Source: Bradyrhizobium sp. (lineage in GTDB: Bacteria; Pseudomonadota; Alphaproteobacteria; Rhizobiales; Xanthobacteraceae). Taken from it: a stretch of DNA of 64,000 nucleotides. This document shows positions 9,140-18,873 of the stretch, in pieces. The stretch spans positions 1 through 64,000 of the forward strand of contig JAQGKC010000200.1 of the NCBI GenBank assembly GCA_028290305.1. The letters run 5' to 3'. The position numbers and the translations under genes are program-made. How positions within the stretch are numbered: position 1 is the stretch's first letter; every line of letters begins with the position of its first letter. Below the pieces are notes generated by a model, which did no database searches, had not been told where the DNA came from, and saw only the letters and a program-made list of their open reading frames with translations.

Positions 9140-10275
9140 GCGGCTTCCCGCATGTCCTCAGCGAGAGCCTCAAACAAGCCGGCGACAGTGGTTTCGCTGA
9201 CATTCAACGTCAGCGCGATGCGAAGGCGCGCGGTGCCTTCCGGGACTGTCGGAGGCCGGATCGCGCGAATATCATAGCCCCTGCGCTGCAGGGAAGCCGC
9301 AAGCGCGACGGCCGCCTGATCGGCGCCGACGATCACAGGAAGAATTTGCGACCCCGACGGCTCGATATTGCAGCTGCGGCGAAGTTGGCTTCCCGCGAAT
9401 TGAACCAGACGTGCCAGTCGATCACGGCGTTCCGGATTGGTCCTGGAGATTTCCAGGGCCGCTCGCGTAATGGCGGCAACCAATGGCGAGGGCGCGGTCG
9501 CGAAGATGAAGGGACGAGCCCGGTTGACGAGAAAGTCTCGGATGATTCTGGGCGCAAGTATAAAGCCGCCGACGGTTCCGAGCGCCTTGCCGCACGTGTG
9601 CAGCGTGATCACGTTGTCGCGGCCCTCGAAGGCTGCGGCGAGCCCCCGTCCCTGCGGCCCGAGCACGCCCGTTGCGTGCGCCTCATCGATCACCACCATG
9701 GCGTCGTGGCGATCCGCAACTGCCATCAAATCGGCAAGGTTCGGACTGTCGCCGTCCATGCTGTACAGACTTTCGACCGAAAGCCAGGGCCGACCTTTGC
9801 CTCCGCCGGCGCGCCAACGGCCGACCGCTGCGTCGAAGGCGTCGGCATTGTTGTGCGGCACGCCTGCGAAATCAGCGCGTCCGGCGCGAAGCCCCTCATG
9901 GACGCTGGCATGGATCAATTCGTCGTGGACAACCAGATCGCCGCGTTGCGGCAGCGTCGAGAAGATTGCGAAATTGGCGATGTAGCCGCCGCCAAAATAG
10001 AGTGCCGTTTCGGCGCCGAAATAGGCGGCCGCTTCGCGCTCGAGTGCTTCATGCTCGGGATGATTACCGCGCAAAAGCCGCGATCCGCCCGATCCAACCG
10101 GCACCCCCCTTGCCAAAGCTTCGCCCGCAGCCCGTTTCAATTCCTCGGATTCAGCCAAACCGAGATAATCGTTCGACGCAAAATCTATACCCGACCGCTC
10201 GCGAAGCTCCCGCAACCGCCCGCGCCCTGAGAGGCTCATCAAATCCGCTTCAAAGATATCTGTCCGGCGCTGCAT
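9136..10275 (-). CDS. bioF: 8-amino-7-oxononanoate synthase
   Basis: A 379-residue alpha-oxoamine synthase. Lys230 in [12 protein letters not shown] is the PLP Schiff-base residue, with [13 protein letters not shown] (Asp and His of the cofactor pocket) and [10 protein letters not shown] near the N-terminus. It condenses pimeloyl thioester with alanine to KAPA. The ATG overlaps the stop of the upstream GMC oxidoreductase by one base (TAATG), placing that gene firmly in the same transcript. Confidence 0.95.
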   Translation of the reverse strand: MQRRTDIFEADLMSLSGRGRLRELRERSGIDFASNDYLGLAESEELKRAAGEALARGVPVGSGGSRLLRGNHPEHEALEREAAAYFGAETALYFGGGYIANFAIFSTLPQRGDLVVHDELIHASVHEGLRAGRADFAGVPHNNADAFDAAVGRWRAGGGKGRPWLSVESLYSMDGDSPNLADLMAVADRHDAMVVIDEAHATGVLGPQGRGLAAAFEGRDNVITLHTCGKALGTVGGFILAPRIIRDFLVNRARPFIFATAPSPLVAAITRAALEISRTNPERRDRLARLVQFAGSQLRRSCNIEPSGSQILPVIVGADQAAVALAASLQRRGYDIRAIRPPTVPEGTARLRIALTLNVSETTVAGLFEALAEDMREAA

Positions 10276-11918
10276 TACCGCGCATCCTGCAGGATCATGT
10301 CAGATGCCTTTTCGGCGATCATGACGATCGGCGCGTTGGTATTGCCCGACACAAGATCCGGCATGATCGAGCCATCGACCACCCGCAGGCCTTCGATGCC
10401 GCGAACCCGCAAGCGCTGATCGACCACAGCGAGGGGATCGTTGCCCATCCGGCAGGTCGATGTCGGATGATAGATCGTGCTGCCGCGCTGGCGGCAGTAA
10501 TTCAGCAATTCCTCGTCGGTGGAAACCTTCGCGCCGGGGTCGACCTCTTCGACCACATAGGCGCTGAGCGCCGGCGCCTGCAGAATCTTCCGTAATATCT
10601 TCAAGCCCTCGACATTCGCGGTGCGATCGGTTTCGGTGGCGAGATAGTTGATCCGTATTTCCGGCGGCGCCGCGGGGTCGGCGCTCCTGATGCGAAGCGA
10701 GCCGCGGCTCTCGGGGCGCAATTGACAGACCGACGCCGAAAATCCGGAAAACGAATGCAGCTTTTCTCCCATCTTGTCGGTGCTGAAGGGCAGAAAGTGG
10801 ATCTGGATATCCGGTGTCGCGAGGCGTGGACTGGTTTTGAAGAAGGCTCCGGAGGTGCCCGCCGCTATCGTCAATGGACCCTTGCGAAACGCCGCGTACC
10901 GCGCGCCAGCCAGAATCCGGCGGACGGGATGGTTGATGATGTCATTGAGGGTGATCGGCTTGGTGCAACGCATGACAACCCTGACCTGCAGGTGATCCTG
11001 CAGATCATGCCCGACCCCCGGCGCATCGAGCACGATATCGATGCCGTGCTTTTGCAGCAGTTCCGCAGGCCCGACACCGGAGAGCTGCAGCAATTGTGGC
11101 GAATTATACGCGCCGCTCGAAATCAATATTTCTTTCCTGGCCCGCGCCGTTCGCAACACGCCGGCCGTGCGGTATTCGACGGCGATCGCACGGCGTCCAT
11201 CGAACAGAACGCGCTGCGCCAGCGCCGAGGTCTCGACGTGCAGGTTCTTTCGCCCCCGTGCCGGGCGCAGATAGGCGACCGCCGTGCTCGCCCTTCTCCC
11301 CTGGTGAGTGGTGGTCTGGAAAAAACCGGCCCCTTCCTGGGATGCACCATTGAAATCGGGATTGACGGGGATGCCCGTCTCGGCAGCGGCTGCGATAAAC
11401 GCTGCCGAGAGAGGATCCGGGTGTCCCAAATCGGAGACCCGCAGCGGGCCGCCGACGCCGTGGAAATCGTCGCCGCCGCGCTGCTGGTTCTCCGCCTTCT
11501 TGAAATAAGGCAGGACGTCGTCATAACCCCAGCCGCTATTGCCATGCTGGCGCCAGCGATCGTAATCCTCGTGCTGGCCGCGAACGTACAGCAATCCGTT
11601 GATCGAACTTGACCCGCCCAGCACCTTGCCGCGCGGCTGAAACACCGTCCGCCCCTCCAATCCCGGCTCCGGTTCGGTCTGGTACATCCAGTTGACGGTT
11701 TTATCCTTGAACAGCTTGCCATATCCGAGCGGCACGTGGATCCAGAGGTTGGTATCCTTTGGACCTGCTTCGAGCAGCAACACCGAATGCTTTCCGTCCG
11801 CGCTCAGGCGATTTGCCAGCACGCAGCCGGCCGACCCCGCGCCGACAATGACGTAGTCGAATTCGAACGTTTCGGACGAGGGGTTAGCTGCCGCGCCAAA
11901 TGGAGCTTTGCTGTTCAT
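10275..11918 (-). CDS. GMC family FAD-dependent alcohol/choline dehydrogenase-like oxidoreductase
   Basis: A 547-residue GMC oxidoreductase. The FAD-binding GAGSAGCVLANRLS lies at residues 26-39. GMC signature 1 is GKVLGGSSSINGLLYVRG, signature 2 is SSGAYNSPQLLQLSGVGP, and the C-terminal active-site pair is HPTSTCRMG with NTNAP. The family oxidises alcohols to aldehydes. No signal peptide is visible. It sits between bioB (64 bp downstream of it) and bioF (1-bp overlap) on one strand. A role in biotin-precursor supply is tempting but unproven, and a hitchhiking alcohol dehydrogenase is the alternative. Confidence 0.88.
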   Translation of the reverse strand: MNSKAPFGAAANPSSETFEFDYVIVGAGSAGCVLANRLSADGKHSVLLLEAGPKDTNLWIHVPLGYGKLFKDKTVNWMYQTEPEPGLEGRTVFQPRGKVLGGSSSINGLLYVRGQHEDYDRWRQHGNSGWGYDDVLPYFKKAENQQRGGDDFHGVGGPLRVSDLGHPDPLSAAFIAAAAETGIPVNPDFNGASQEGAGFFQTTTHQGRRASTAVAYLRPARGRKNLHVETSALAQRVLFDGRRAIAVEYRTAGVLRTARARKEILISSGAYNSPQLLQLSGVGPAELLQKHGIDIVLDAPGVGHDLQDHLQVRVVMRCTKPITLNDIINHPVRRILAGARYAAFRKGPLTIAAGTSGAFFKTSPRLATPDIQIHFLPFSTDKMGEKLHSFSGFSASVCQLRPESRGSLRIRSADPAAPPEIRINYLATETDRTANVEGLKILRKILQAPALSAYVVEEVDPGAKVSTDEELLNYCRQRGSTIYHPTSTCRMGNDPLAVVDQRLRVRGIEGLRVVDGSIMPDLVSGNTNAPIVMIAEKASDMILQDAR

Positions 11919-11982
11919 GCTTCTTGTTTTCTTGGCACGCGGATTCGATTGTCAGTGTGAAACGCAGACAGCACGCCCGCGC

Positions 11983-12996
11983 TCAAGACGAGCCCTGCAG
12001 CTCCATGGGTTGCAAACCCAGGCGACGAAACAGGTCCATATCCTTATCGTTTTCCGGATTCCCCGCCGTCAATAACGTGTCGCCGACGAAGATTGAATTT
12101 GCGCCGGCAAAGAAACACAAAGCCTGCATTTCATCCGTCATGGCGGTGCGGCCCGCAGAGAGGCGCACGACCGATTCCGGCATCATAATCCGTGCAAGCG
12201 CGACGGTGCGCACGAAATCAATCGGCTCGATCGGCGTCGCATTCGCAAGCGGCGTACCGGGAATGGGGATCAACATGTTGATGGGAACGCTTTCCGGATG
12301 CTCCGGAAGATTGGCGAGCACGGTCAGCATCTCGATGCGGTCATCAGCCTGTTCGCCCATTCCTACGATGCCGCCACAGCAGACCTTCATGCCGGCTGCG
12401 CGAACGTTCTCAAGGGTCTCGAGCCGGTCGGCAAAGTTGCGGGTGGTGATGATCTCGCTGTAGTAGCGCTCCGACGTATCGATATTGTGGTTGTAGTAGT
12501 CGAGGCCAGCGTGGCTTAATTGTTCGGACTGCTCACGATCGAGCATGCCAAGCGTCATGCACGTTTCCATTCCGAGCGCCTTGACACCCTTCACCATCGC
12601 AACGACGGCCTCCATGTCGCGGGGCTTCGGGTTTCGCCAGGCCGCGCCCATGCAATAGCGGGTCGCGCCGCCATCACGCGCTTTCCGTGCCTCCGCGATG
12701 ACACGCTCGACTTCCATGAGCTTTGAGGCAGTCAGCCCCGACTCGTGATGCACGGACTGACTGCAATACGCGCAATCCTCCGGACAGCCGCCGGTCTTGA
12801 TGCTCAAAAGACGGCTAAGTTGAACCCGGTTCGGATCGAAGTTCTCGCGATGCACGGTCTGCGCCCTGAACAGCAGATCGTTGAACGGCATGTTGTACAA
12901 CGCCGCAGCCTCCGCCCTGGTCCAGGTCTTTCTGTGATCCGGGACAGCCGAGGACTTTCCGTAAGCGATTTCTTCATGATCCGTTGCAAGCGTCAT
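11983..12996 (-). CDS. bioB: Biotin synthase
   Basis: A 337-residue radical-SAM enzyme. The [4Fe-4S] motif is C71xxxC75xxC78 ([13 protein letters not shown]), and the [2Fe-2S] ligands and Arg near the C-terminus fall in the expected [21 protein letters not shown] region. It inserts sulfur into dethiobiotin. GGAG lies about 6 nt before the ATG. It is the first gene of the operon bioB-GMC-bioF-bioD-bioA. I looked for a BioR-type operator (TTATMKATAA) in the 240 bp upstream and found none. Confidence 0.96.
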   Translation of the reverse strand: MTLATDHEEIAYGKSSAVPDHRKTWTRAEAAALYNMPFNDLLFRAQTVHRENFDPNRVQLSRLLSIKTGGCPEDCAYCSQSVHHESGLTASKLMEVERVIAEARKARDGGATRYCMGAAWRNPKPRDMEAVVAMVKGVKALGMETCMTLGMLDREQSEQLSHAGLDYYNHNIDTSERYYSEIITTRNFADRLETLENVRAAGMKVCCGGIVGMGEQADDRIEMLTVLANLPEHPESVPINMLIPIPGTPLANATPIEPIDFVRTVALARIMMPESVVRLSAGRTAMTDEMQALCFFAGANSIFVGDTLLTAGNPENDKDMDLFRRLGLQPMELQGSS

Positions 12997-13239
12997 AGTC
13001 TCTCCAAACTCCGATCAACCAGCCACGAATGCGCCATTTGGAAGGGGTTCGCAAATGCTGGTACGCCCCACAATTGCCGCGGCCGGGCACGATTACGCGC
13101 TGAACCTCTAGCCGCCGCACTGCAAAGTCAAGCGCCGCGCAAAGCATTGCGCGCCCACAGCAAAAGTCAAAAAACTTGGGCAAGTTCGTTATTTTGGGCT
13201 AGGAGACCATCGCGTCCGATTTTTGGCGCCGCGCCTACA

Positions 13240-14127
13240 TCATGGCGCGAAGCCGTACAGCCGGGCCGGATTGTCCACCAGTATCCGGTGCCGCAATTCA
13301 TCCGACGGAGCCCACGCGCCGAGCAGATCGAACAGGTGGCCATCATCCGGCATATGCGTTTCACCGAACAGGCTCGGATGAGGCCAGTCCGTGCCCCAGA
13401 CGCAACGATCCGGCGCGGCTTCGATGAATCCCCGCGCCAGCGGCGCGACGTCGTCATAGGGATAGCCACCGGTCGAGCTGCGATAACCCGACAGCTTGAC
13501 GTAGGCCTGGCCCGATTGCATCAACCCGACCGCGGCTCGAAACTCGGGACTATCGATGCCGCGATTGCTTTGCACGCCAGCCATGTGATCGAGCACGACC
13601 GTGACCGGGAGATTTCGTATCGCCGGCGCGAGATCGGCGATTTGACTGCCATGCGTGTAAAACTGGATGTGCCAGCGCAACGGCGCCACCTTGGCGGCCA
13701 GCGTCTCGAGTTGGGCAAACGGCGTGCCGTTGCCGCTCACCGCATTGAAGCGCACGCCGCGCACTCCGCGCTGATGCATCTGCGCAAGCATGCCGTCGTC
13801 GACGCTGTCGTCGATGACCACGACGGCACGTGTATTGTCGTGGCCGAGCAATTCCACCGCATCCAACGTGCAACTATTATCGGTGCCGAAAGTACTCGGC
13901 TGCACAACCACCATGCGGCCGATGCCGATCGTGCGCGCCATGGCCTGATAGTCCGGCACCGTTGCTTCCGGCGGCGAATAGGAACGGCCCGGACTGAGCG
14001 GGTATCGATGATACGGCCCGTTGATGTGGAAGTGACAGTCGGTGCTGTTGGCGGGCGCCGTCCAATGCGGCGCCGACGTGACAGAGCGAGGGGGCAGGCA
14101 AGGCTTGATCTGGTAAGGTTCGGTCAT
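13240..14127 (-). CDS. Amidohydrolase-2 family, LigI-like (2-pyrone-4,6-dicarboxylate lactonase type)
   Basis: A 295-residue TIM-barrel hydrolase. The DCHFHINGP motif (two His after Asp), YSPPEATVPDY, VVVQPSTFGTDNS, GVRGVRFN, VVLDHMAG and WGTDWPHP all match the LigI branch of amidohydrolase 2 in order. LigI opens the lactone 2-pyrone-4,6-dicarboxylate in the protocatechuate 4,5-cleavage pathway. With the RraA-type aldolase and the aromatic-acid-type MFS transporter next door, a related aromatic or keto-acid route is likely. Its ATG overlaps the stop of the broken transporter gene (ATGA), so its translation depends on ribosomes arriving from that gene. The exact substrate is inferred. Confidence 0.78.
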   Translation of the reverse strand: MTEPYQIKPCLPPRSVTSAPHWTAPANSTDCHFHINGPYHRYPLSPGRSYSPPEATVPDYQAMARTIGIGRMVVVQPSTFGTDNSCTLDAVELLGHDNTRAVVVIDDSVDDGMLAQMHQRGVRGVRFNAVSGNGTPFAQLETLAAKVAPLRWHIQFYTHGSQIADLAPAIRNLPVTVVLDHMAGVQSNRGIDSPEFRAAVGLMQSGQAYVKLSGYRSSTGGYPYDDVAPLARGFIEAAPDRCVWGTDWPHPSLFGETHMPDDGHLFDLLGAWAPSDELRHRILVDNPARLYGFAP

Positions 14128-15409
14128 GCAAGTCGATCCGGGATGCCGGCCGGTGACGGCCGCAGTGGCGTTAGCCCGCCGGGCACGATCTTGTCCAGTG
14201 AGCGGCCTTTGGTCTCCGGCAGCATGGTCAGCGCCAACAGCATCAGGCCATAGGCCAGCACCGTGAACAGCAGGATCGCCCCGCCAAGTCCGAGTTTTCC
14301 GCTCAGAAATCCAACCAGCGCCGGAAACAACGCGCCGATCGCGCGACCGGAATTATAGCAGAAGCCCTGCCCCGCACCTCGGTTGGATACAGTTCAGTCA
14401 TGAAGGGTCCCATCGCGGAAAACATCATGTAGAGGATGAAACCGAGTGGCGCACCGAGCACCAGCATCAGCCCGTCGCTGATCGGCAAAGCCAGATAGAT
14501 GACGAGGCAGATCACGGAGCCGACCGCTGAAACGATGAAAGTTCGTTTTCGGCCGATCCGGTCCGACAGATACGCGCCGACCAGAAACCCGAGGAACGCA
14601 CCGAAGATATGGATCAGCAGGTACGATCCGGTGTTTAACGAACTCAAACCGCGCTCGGTTTTGAGATAGGTGGGAAGCCAGACCGAAAGCGCGTAAGAGC
14701 CGCCTTGGGCGCCCGTCACCATCAGCGCAACCTTGAGGGTGGTGGCAAGATACGGCGCACGTAACACCGAGAACGCCTGTGCGATTCCATTGGTATCCGG
14801 GTTGCGGCGCGCATTGAAGATTTCCGGCTCGCTCATACGGCGTCGAATCCAGAGAACCAGCAGCGCCGGGGTCAATCCGATCCAGAACATCACGCGCCAG
14901 GCGATGACATCCGGCAGCACGGCGAACAGCAGTGTGTACAACAGCGCCGCGGCGCCCCAGCCGACAGCCCAGCCGCTCTGAACGAAGCCCACGGCCCGGC
15001 CGCGATATTTGTCACGGATGATTTCGCCCATCAGTACCGCGCCGGCCGACCATTCGGCTCCGAAACCGAAGCCCTGCAATGCGCGCAATACAAAGAGCTG
15101 TTCGAAGTTTTGCGCGAATCCGCAAAGGAAGGTGAACACCGCGTACCAAAGCACCGTAATCTGCAGCACGCGGACCCGGCCGTAGCGATCGCTCATCGCA
15201 CCTGCGAACCAGCCGCCAAAGGATGAAACGATCAACGTGATGGTTCCGAGCATTCCTGCCTCGCCGCGCGAGATGTTCCAGGTCGCGAGCAAGGTCGGAA
15301 TCACGAAACTGTAGATTTGTACGTCCAGGGCATCCAATGCCCAGCCGCCGAAGCAGCCCGCCATGGTTCGCCGCTCACCTGCGGTGAGTTCTCGCATCCA
15401 TTGAAACAT
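14124..15409 (-). pseudogene. MFS transporter (aromatic acid/sugar:H+ symporter type) with a frameshift near the C-terminus
   Basis: The first 345 or so residues are a standard MFS protein: FQWMRELTAGERRTMAGCFG, DALDVQIYSFVIPTL, SDRYGRVRVLQI, GFGFGAEWSAGAVL, and a second half starting near TTLKVALMVTGAQGG. After TELYPTEVRG the frame runs into unrelated residues. The normal continuation, GFCYNSGRAIGALFPALVGF to ETKGRSL, lies in another frame. Compared with the intact homologue at 28675-29970 (RGSGIGFCFNIGRAIGALFP), about 7 nt are missing around 14364-14377. TM segments 11-12 are therefore lost unless the sequence is wrong there. The gene lies between RraA and the LigI-like hydrolase on the same strand. 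Confidence 0.85.
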
Positions 15410-15471
15410 CTGTCCCTCCCGGCATTCTCCGATTTTTTTGGACGTCTAATTCCGAATATTTTCGAATCTTC

Positions 15472-16140
15472 CTATGTTTTTCGCTCCGGCAGATACCCCG
15501 CCGCCGCGGCTGCCGGCGCGAAGCTTTCTCCTGCACGGATGCGGCGCTCGACCTCTTCATCCACGGCGACGATGCGTTCCACGCGATCGAACGCCTCGGC
15601 GAGTCTCGCGCGGGGCACCACGATGATTCCCGTGTCGTCGCCGATCACCAGATCGTCTGGAGACACCGAGATACCGCCGACCGATACCGGTTCACCCAAC
15701 GATTGCAGTTTGAGGCGGCGCTTCCCCGTGGTCGGCGCCACCCATCGGCTGGCCAGCCACAGCCCGGTCGCGCGAATCTCATCGAGATCGCGACATGCTC
15801 CGTCGATCACCACACCGGCAGCGCTGCGCTGCCTCACGGCGAAAGATGCCAGGCCGCCCATGGTCGAAATCGGCGCTCCGCCGACATCCACCATCAGCAC
15901 CTTGCCCGGACCGCTTGCATCCACGAGCCGGCCGACGGCGAAATCGGATTTGTCAAACTCACCGAGACTTCCGGGCAATTGCCGGGCGGTTGCAGCGAAG
16001 CCGCACATCCGGCCTTCGCCGCTGCGCTGCACGATCCCCCTCAGCACGCCGTCGATGCCGAGTTCGTCCAATGCATCCGACCAACTGCTGACTCCGATGG
16101 AAGCGCAGCGTGCGAGCATGGTTTCATCTTGGGAATTCAT
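15472..16140 (-). CDS. RraA family protein, probable class II aldolase (HMG/CHA aldolase type)
   Basis: A 222-residue RraA-fold protein. The motif VVIDGACRDLDEIRATG contains the Arg-Asp pair used for pyruvate and metal binding in 4-hydroxy-4-methyl-2-oxoglutarate/4-carboxy-4-hydroxy-2-oxoadipate aldolases. LVIGDDTGIIVVPRAR is the second conserved stretch. True RraA regulators are shorter and occur elsewhere, so aldolase activity is more likely given the LigI-like neighbour. It lies 62 bp upstream of the transporter gene and is divergent from a GntR regulator. Confidence 0.8.
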   Translation of the reverse strand: MNSQDETMLARCASIGVSSWSDALDELGIDGVLRGIVQRSGEGRMCGFAATARQLPGSLGEFDKSDFAVGRLVDASGPGKVLMVDVGGAPISTMGGLASFAVRQRSAAGVVIDGACRDLDEIRATGLWLASRWVAPTTGKRRLKLQSLGEPVSVGGISVSPDDLVIGDDTGIIVVPRARLAEAFDRVERIVAVDEEVERRIRAGESFAPAAAAAGYLPERKT

Positions 16141-16283
16141 GCCGGCTCACGGAATGAAAGTGACCGCTTCAGCGATTGATAGAGCGAGAGGAACATTGCT
16201 GCAGCGCGAAAAGTTCCTTGCGGCGCAAGGGCTTTTGCGATTGGCGGACACCTTCTGCGTCTAGACTGGCTGTGAAAAGGCGG

Positions 16284-16306
16284 TCATTGTCGCCAAAAAT
16301 GACAAC
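16284..16306. promoter_or_regulatory. Candidate GntR operator
   Basis: TTGTC and GACAA form an inverted repeat with a 9-nt spacer (16287-16291 and 16301-16305), and GTCATT/AATGAC overlap it. It lies 14-36 bp upstream of the GntR start in the divergent region shared with the RraA gene, where autoregulation would be expected. It rests on symmetry and position only. Confidence 0.35.
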
Positions 16307-16319
16307 GGGATTATTGATA

Positions 16320-17057
16320 ATGGGGCGCCCCGAAAAAATGCAGAATACCGCCCTCTCCGACCCCGAGCTCTGCGCGGACCTGCCGGCATTGTCCGGAAAC
16401 GATGCGCTGCAACCGGATCAAGTGGCGGCGGTCATCGCCGCGATCGAGACCGACATTCTCCGCAGCCGCATCCTGCCGCAAACGCGGCTGATCGAAGATC
16501 ACCTGGTTGAAGATTATGGCGCCAAGCGCCACGTCGTTCGCACCGCGCTGACCGAATTGCAGCGGTTGGGAGTCGTGGTGAAACCGCGCCATCGCGGCGC
16601 CGAGTTGCGGCGCTTCGATGCCGCCGACCTCGCGGACCTCTATGCCATGCGCGGGGTGCTGCACCGTGCCGCGGTCCGCATGATGCCGATGCCGATGTCG
16701 CCTGAGCGGCTTGTGACGGTCGAACTCGCGCTGGCACGACATGCGGCAGCCGCACGAACTGGGGATCTGATCGCGATCCACCGCACCAACATGGCGTTTC
16801 ATCGTGCTCTTTACGGGCTTTGCGACAATGCGTATCTGGCGGAGTCGATACGTCTGCACGATTGGCTGAGTTTCCCCGCCCGCGCCTACGGTACCGCCGA
16901 CGCAGCCGCCCTGCATCAGGCCTGTGAAGAACATCAAGCCATGGTGGTGGCATTGCGCACCGGTGATCGGCCGACACTCGAACAGCTTTCGGTCACTCAC
17001 ATGGACCGCGCCCGCCGCATTTATGTGGACCGGTTCCTGACCGGCAGTTGCCGCTAG
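16320..17057 (+). CDS. GntR family regulator, FCD subfamily
   Basis: A 245-residue protein from MGRPEKMQNT. An N-terminal winged helix-turn-helix (about 40-105: AAIETDILRSRILPQTRLIE, GAKRHVVRTALTELQRLGVV) is followed by an all-helical FCD ligand domain (DLADLYAMRGVLHRAAV). His residues in HRTNMAFHRALY and EEHQAM are placed as in metal-binding FCD domains. Divergent from the RraA/MFS/LigI-like genes, it probably controls them in response to a carboxylic acid. The start may instead be Met at 16338. The open frame extends further upstream but without a ribosome site. Confidence 0.85.
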   Translation: MGRPEKMQNTALSDPELCADLPALSGNDALQPDQVAAVIAAIETDILRSRILPQTRLIEDHLVEDYGAKRHVVRTALTELQRLGVVVKPRHRGAELRRFDAADLADLYAMRGVLHRAAVRMMPMPMSPERLVTVELALARHAAAARTGDLIAIHRTNMAFHRALYGLCDNAYLAESIRLHDWLSFPARAYGTADAAALHQACEEHQAMVVALRTGDRPTLEQLSVTHMDRARRIYVDRFLTGSCR

Positions 17058-17441
17058 GCTGGAAGACCTCATTCCAGAAGTCTCACCGCGGTTCCTGGAA
17101 CCTGCGCTCGCGCCCGGTTGGGATCATGACAACGTTCCCCGGCCATCTCGCGCAAAAACGAAAAAAGCCGCCCGGGCGTGACGCCGGACGGCTTTCTCAT
17201 GCGACTGCCGGCCCGGCACTGCTCCGGTTCCGTCGCATCTATCGGCAAGGCTGATGCAACTTGGTTAACGCGAGGTTAACGGCTGGGTTCCGGCACCGAG
17301 GCGGGGCGAGGCATTGCAGAGCGTTGCTTCAGCGTCGACAATGCCGGCGGGAACATGCGCCGCCCGCCTTTGTTTGCGTAAATCCTCCGGTAGCGCCGAA
17401 GACGCTACTCGTCGGAGGATGGAAACAAAGGAGAGGCAATC
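17058..17441. other. Intergenic stretch with terminator and 5' leader
   Basis: Between the GntR gene and the small exported protein. It contains one clear hairpin terminator (listed separately) and the Shine-Dalgarno AGGAGAGG just before 17442. No convincing gene is seen. Confidence 0.6.
17160..17196 (+). terminator. Rho-independent terminator after GntR gene
   Basis: AAAGCCG-C-CCGG and CCGG-A-CGGCTTT form a stem with one mismatch around an 8-nt loop, with A and T tracts at the two ends, so it may act in both directions. Confidence 0.75.
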
Positions 17442-17753
17442 ATGAAACAGCTTATCCTCGCAGGCTGCGCCGTAATGATTTTGAGTGTCGGCGCTGCTCG
17501 GGCCGGTCCATGCGACAACCGCGGCAAAGACGCCGGCTCTGGTCCTACGCCCGGCTACACCGGTCAAACGATCGGCACCGGCTCGGCAGATACAAAAGAG
17601 CACCCGCCGACCGACACGATGAACCGCGTCGCGGGAGAAAAAGCCACATCATCCCAGGATGCTCAGAGGCAACAGCAGGGCCAGCCCACCGCTGCGCAAC
17701 AGGCCCAGGGCGCCAAGCCGACACAGACACAGACGGCCGATCAAGGCTGCTGA
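17442..17753 (+). CDS. Small exported protein of unknown function
   Basis: A 103-residue protein with a clear Sec signal peptide (MKQLILAGCAVMILSVGAARA, cleavage after ARA). A hydrophilic Gln/Thr/Ala-rich mature part follows, containing RDAGSGPTPGYTG-like GKDAGSGPTPGYTGQTIG and ending in DQGC. Two Cys residues (one near the mature N-terminus, one at the end) could form a disulfide. A strong AGGAGAGG ribosome site precedes the ATG. I recognise the type as a lineage-specific periplasmic protein of Bradyrhizobium-like bacteria. No function can be assigned. Confidence 0.8.
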   Translation: MKQLILAGCAVMILSVGAARAGPCDNRGKDAGSGPTPGYTGQTIGTGSADTKEHPPTDTMNRVAGEKATSSQDAQRQQQGQPTAAQQAQGAKPTQTQTADQGC

Positions 17754-18148
17754 ACAACTAGGGAATGTCGGCGGCTCAACTTTGCGGATGAGCCCTCAAA
17801 CAAGGCATAACGAAAAAAGGCCCCGCAACGCGCGGGGCTTTTCTTTTACCGATCTCTTTTACTTGTCCATCACGCCGGGAGCATCTGCGCCGCTTTTCGG
17901 AACGCGGCTACAGCCGGACTTTATATGGGGCTCAATATTGGGCTCGGTGAAAATGAACTTTAGTCATTTGTCGGAAGGAACGTCTGCACAGCTTTGAACT
18001 TGTTTTCTTCGGGTCGTGAGTGGAAGCATGGCCTGCGCGGCCTCGTCCTTGATCGGCTTGTCCCCGTCGACCGGCGAGGCCGTGCTCTTTCTGAGGCTGG
18101 ATAATTTAAAACACCTTATGTGTCGGTTCTGCGACGTGGAGTAGCGTT
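17754..18148. other. Intergenic stretch
   Basis: A strong terminator lies at its start. The remaining 300 bases are moderately AT-richer than the surroundings and show no convincing gene or repeat. Confidence 0.5.
17813..17846 (+). terminator. Rho-independent terminator
   Basis: GCCCCGC / GCGGGGC stem with a 5-nt loop, preceded by an A run and followed by TTTTCTTTT, 60 bp after the stop of the small exported protein. Confidence 0.88.
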
Positions 18149-18445
18149 GTGTCCTGGGATAGCCCATTCGATCGACCCGTCCCCTTACCGAACGGCGCGC
18201 TGGCGCAAACGCTGCGTGACGCCGCCAATTACATCAAGAAGCTCCCTAAATCGGAACGCCATCGTCGGGAATGGCGACTGGCCATTCACTTGCTGATCGA
18301 GGCTGCCGACGATCAGGGGCCTATGACTTTCGCACGCATGGGAATACTTCTTGCGATCGAGCGCAGCGCCGAGCCGCATTTTGGATCGGGGCTGCAGATC
18401 ATGGTCAGCCACCGAAGACGCCGCACCCCGCCGCGGGGACGATAA
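18149..18445 (+). CDS. Conserved-type hypothetical protein
   Basis: A GTG start gives MSWDSPFDRPVPLPNG, a 98-residue soluble protein with AQTLRDAANYIKKLPKSE and HLLIEAADDQGPMTFARMGI, ending in a basic tail (HRRRRTPPRGR). The N-terminal half (SWDSPFD-PVPLP...TLRDA..YI.KLPK) is a pattern I recognise from small uncharacterised rhizobial proteins, often found near mobile or accessory regions. The C-terminal tail looks different from that pattern and may have been replaced by a frameshift. Function unknown. Confidence 0.6.
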   Translation: MSWDSPFDRPVPLPNGALAQTLRDAANYIKKLPKSERHRREWRLAIHLLIEAADDQGPMTFARMGILLAIERSAEPHFGSGLQIMVSHRRRRTPPRGR

Positions 18446-18678
18446 CGGATGCCCGTAAATATACGGGCGATCAAGACGTCTACCTCGTGCGTCGCCAGTC
18501 GACTCAAGGCAAGGTTATGTAGCCAAGTAGCGACTATCCCACGGCATCGATCAGTTCCCGAATTAACCCGCAGCGCTGACATTCAGCTTAACAACCGACT
18601 CCTGTTGCCAAAGCGAACTTCCGACCTAGTCTGCCTGGATCGGACATTGGCAGGTTTTGTTTCATTCCTGAGAAGGCA

Positions 18679-18873
18679 ATGCGCGAACAATTTAACAAAT
18701 TGGAATCTCGAGTGGTCGTTCTTCAGCAACGCCTTTCGGCTATCGCCAACGAGGCGTCTTACCTTAATGCGCAAATATTCGAATTGAACAGACTACGCGA
18801 CCGTTTCAGGAAAGCACAATTGTCGGCCCGAAGACCTCGGCGGACAGGCCGCAGAAACAGAACACGCGTATAA
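18679..18873 (+). CDS. Small coiled-coil protein, hypothetical
   Basis: A 64-residue open frame preceded by GAGAAGG 4 nt before the ATG. Residues 5-45 have coiled-coil character (LESRVVVLQQRLSAIANEAS) and the C-terminus is strongly basic. It ends directly before a terminator that serves the opposite strand. No homology is recognised, and it could be chance coding. Confidence 0.4.
   Translation: MREQFNKLESRVVVLQQRLSAIANEASYLNAQIFELNRLRDRFRKAQLSARRPRRTGRRNRTRV

Noticed and set aside
12997..13239. BioR operator upstream of bioB
   Set aside because: No TTATMKATAA-like palindrome found on either strand.
12745..14253. Plus-strand open frame of 502 codons
   Set aside because: Antisense to bioB and the LigI-like gene, both with catalytic motifs. 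No domain recognised.
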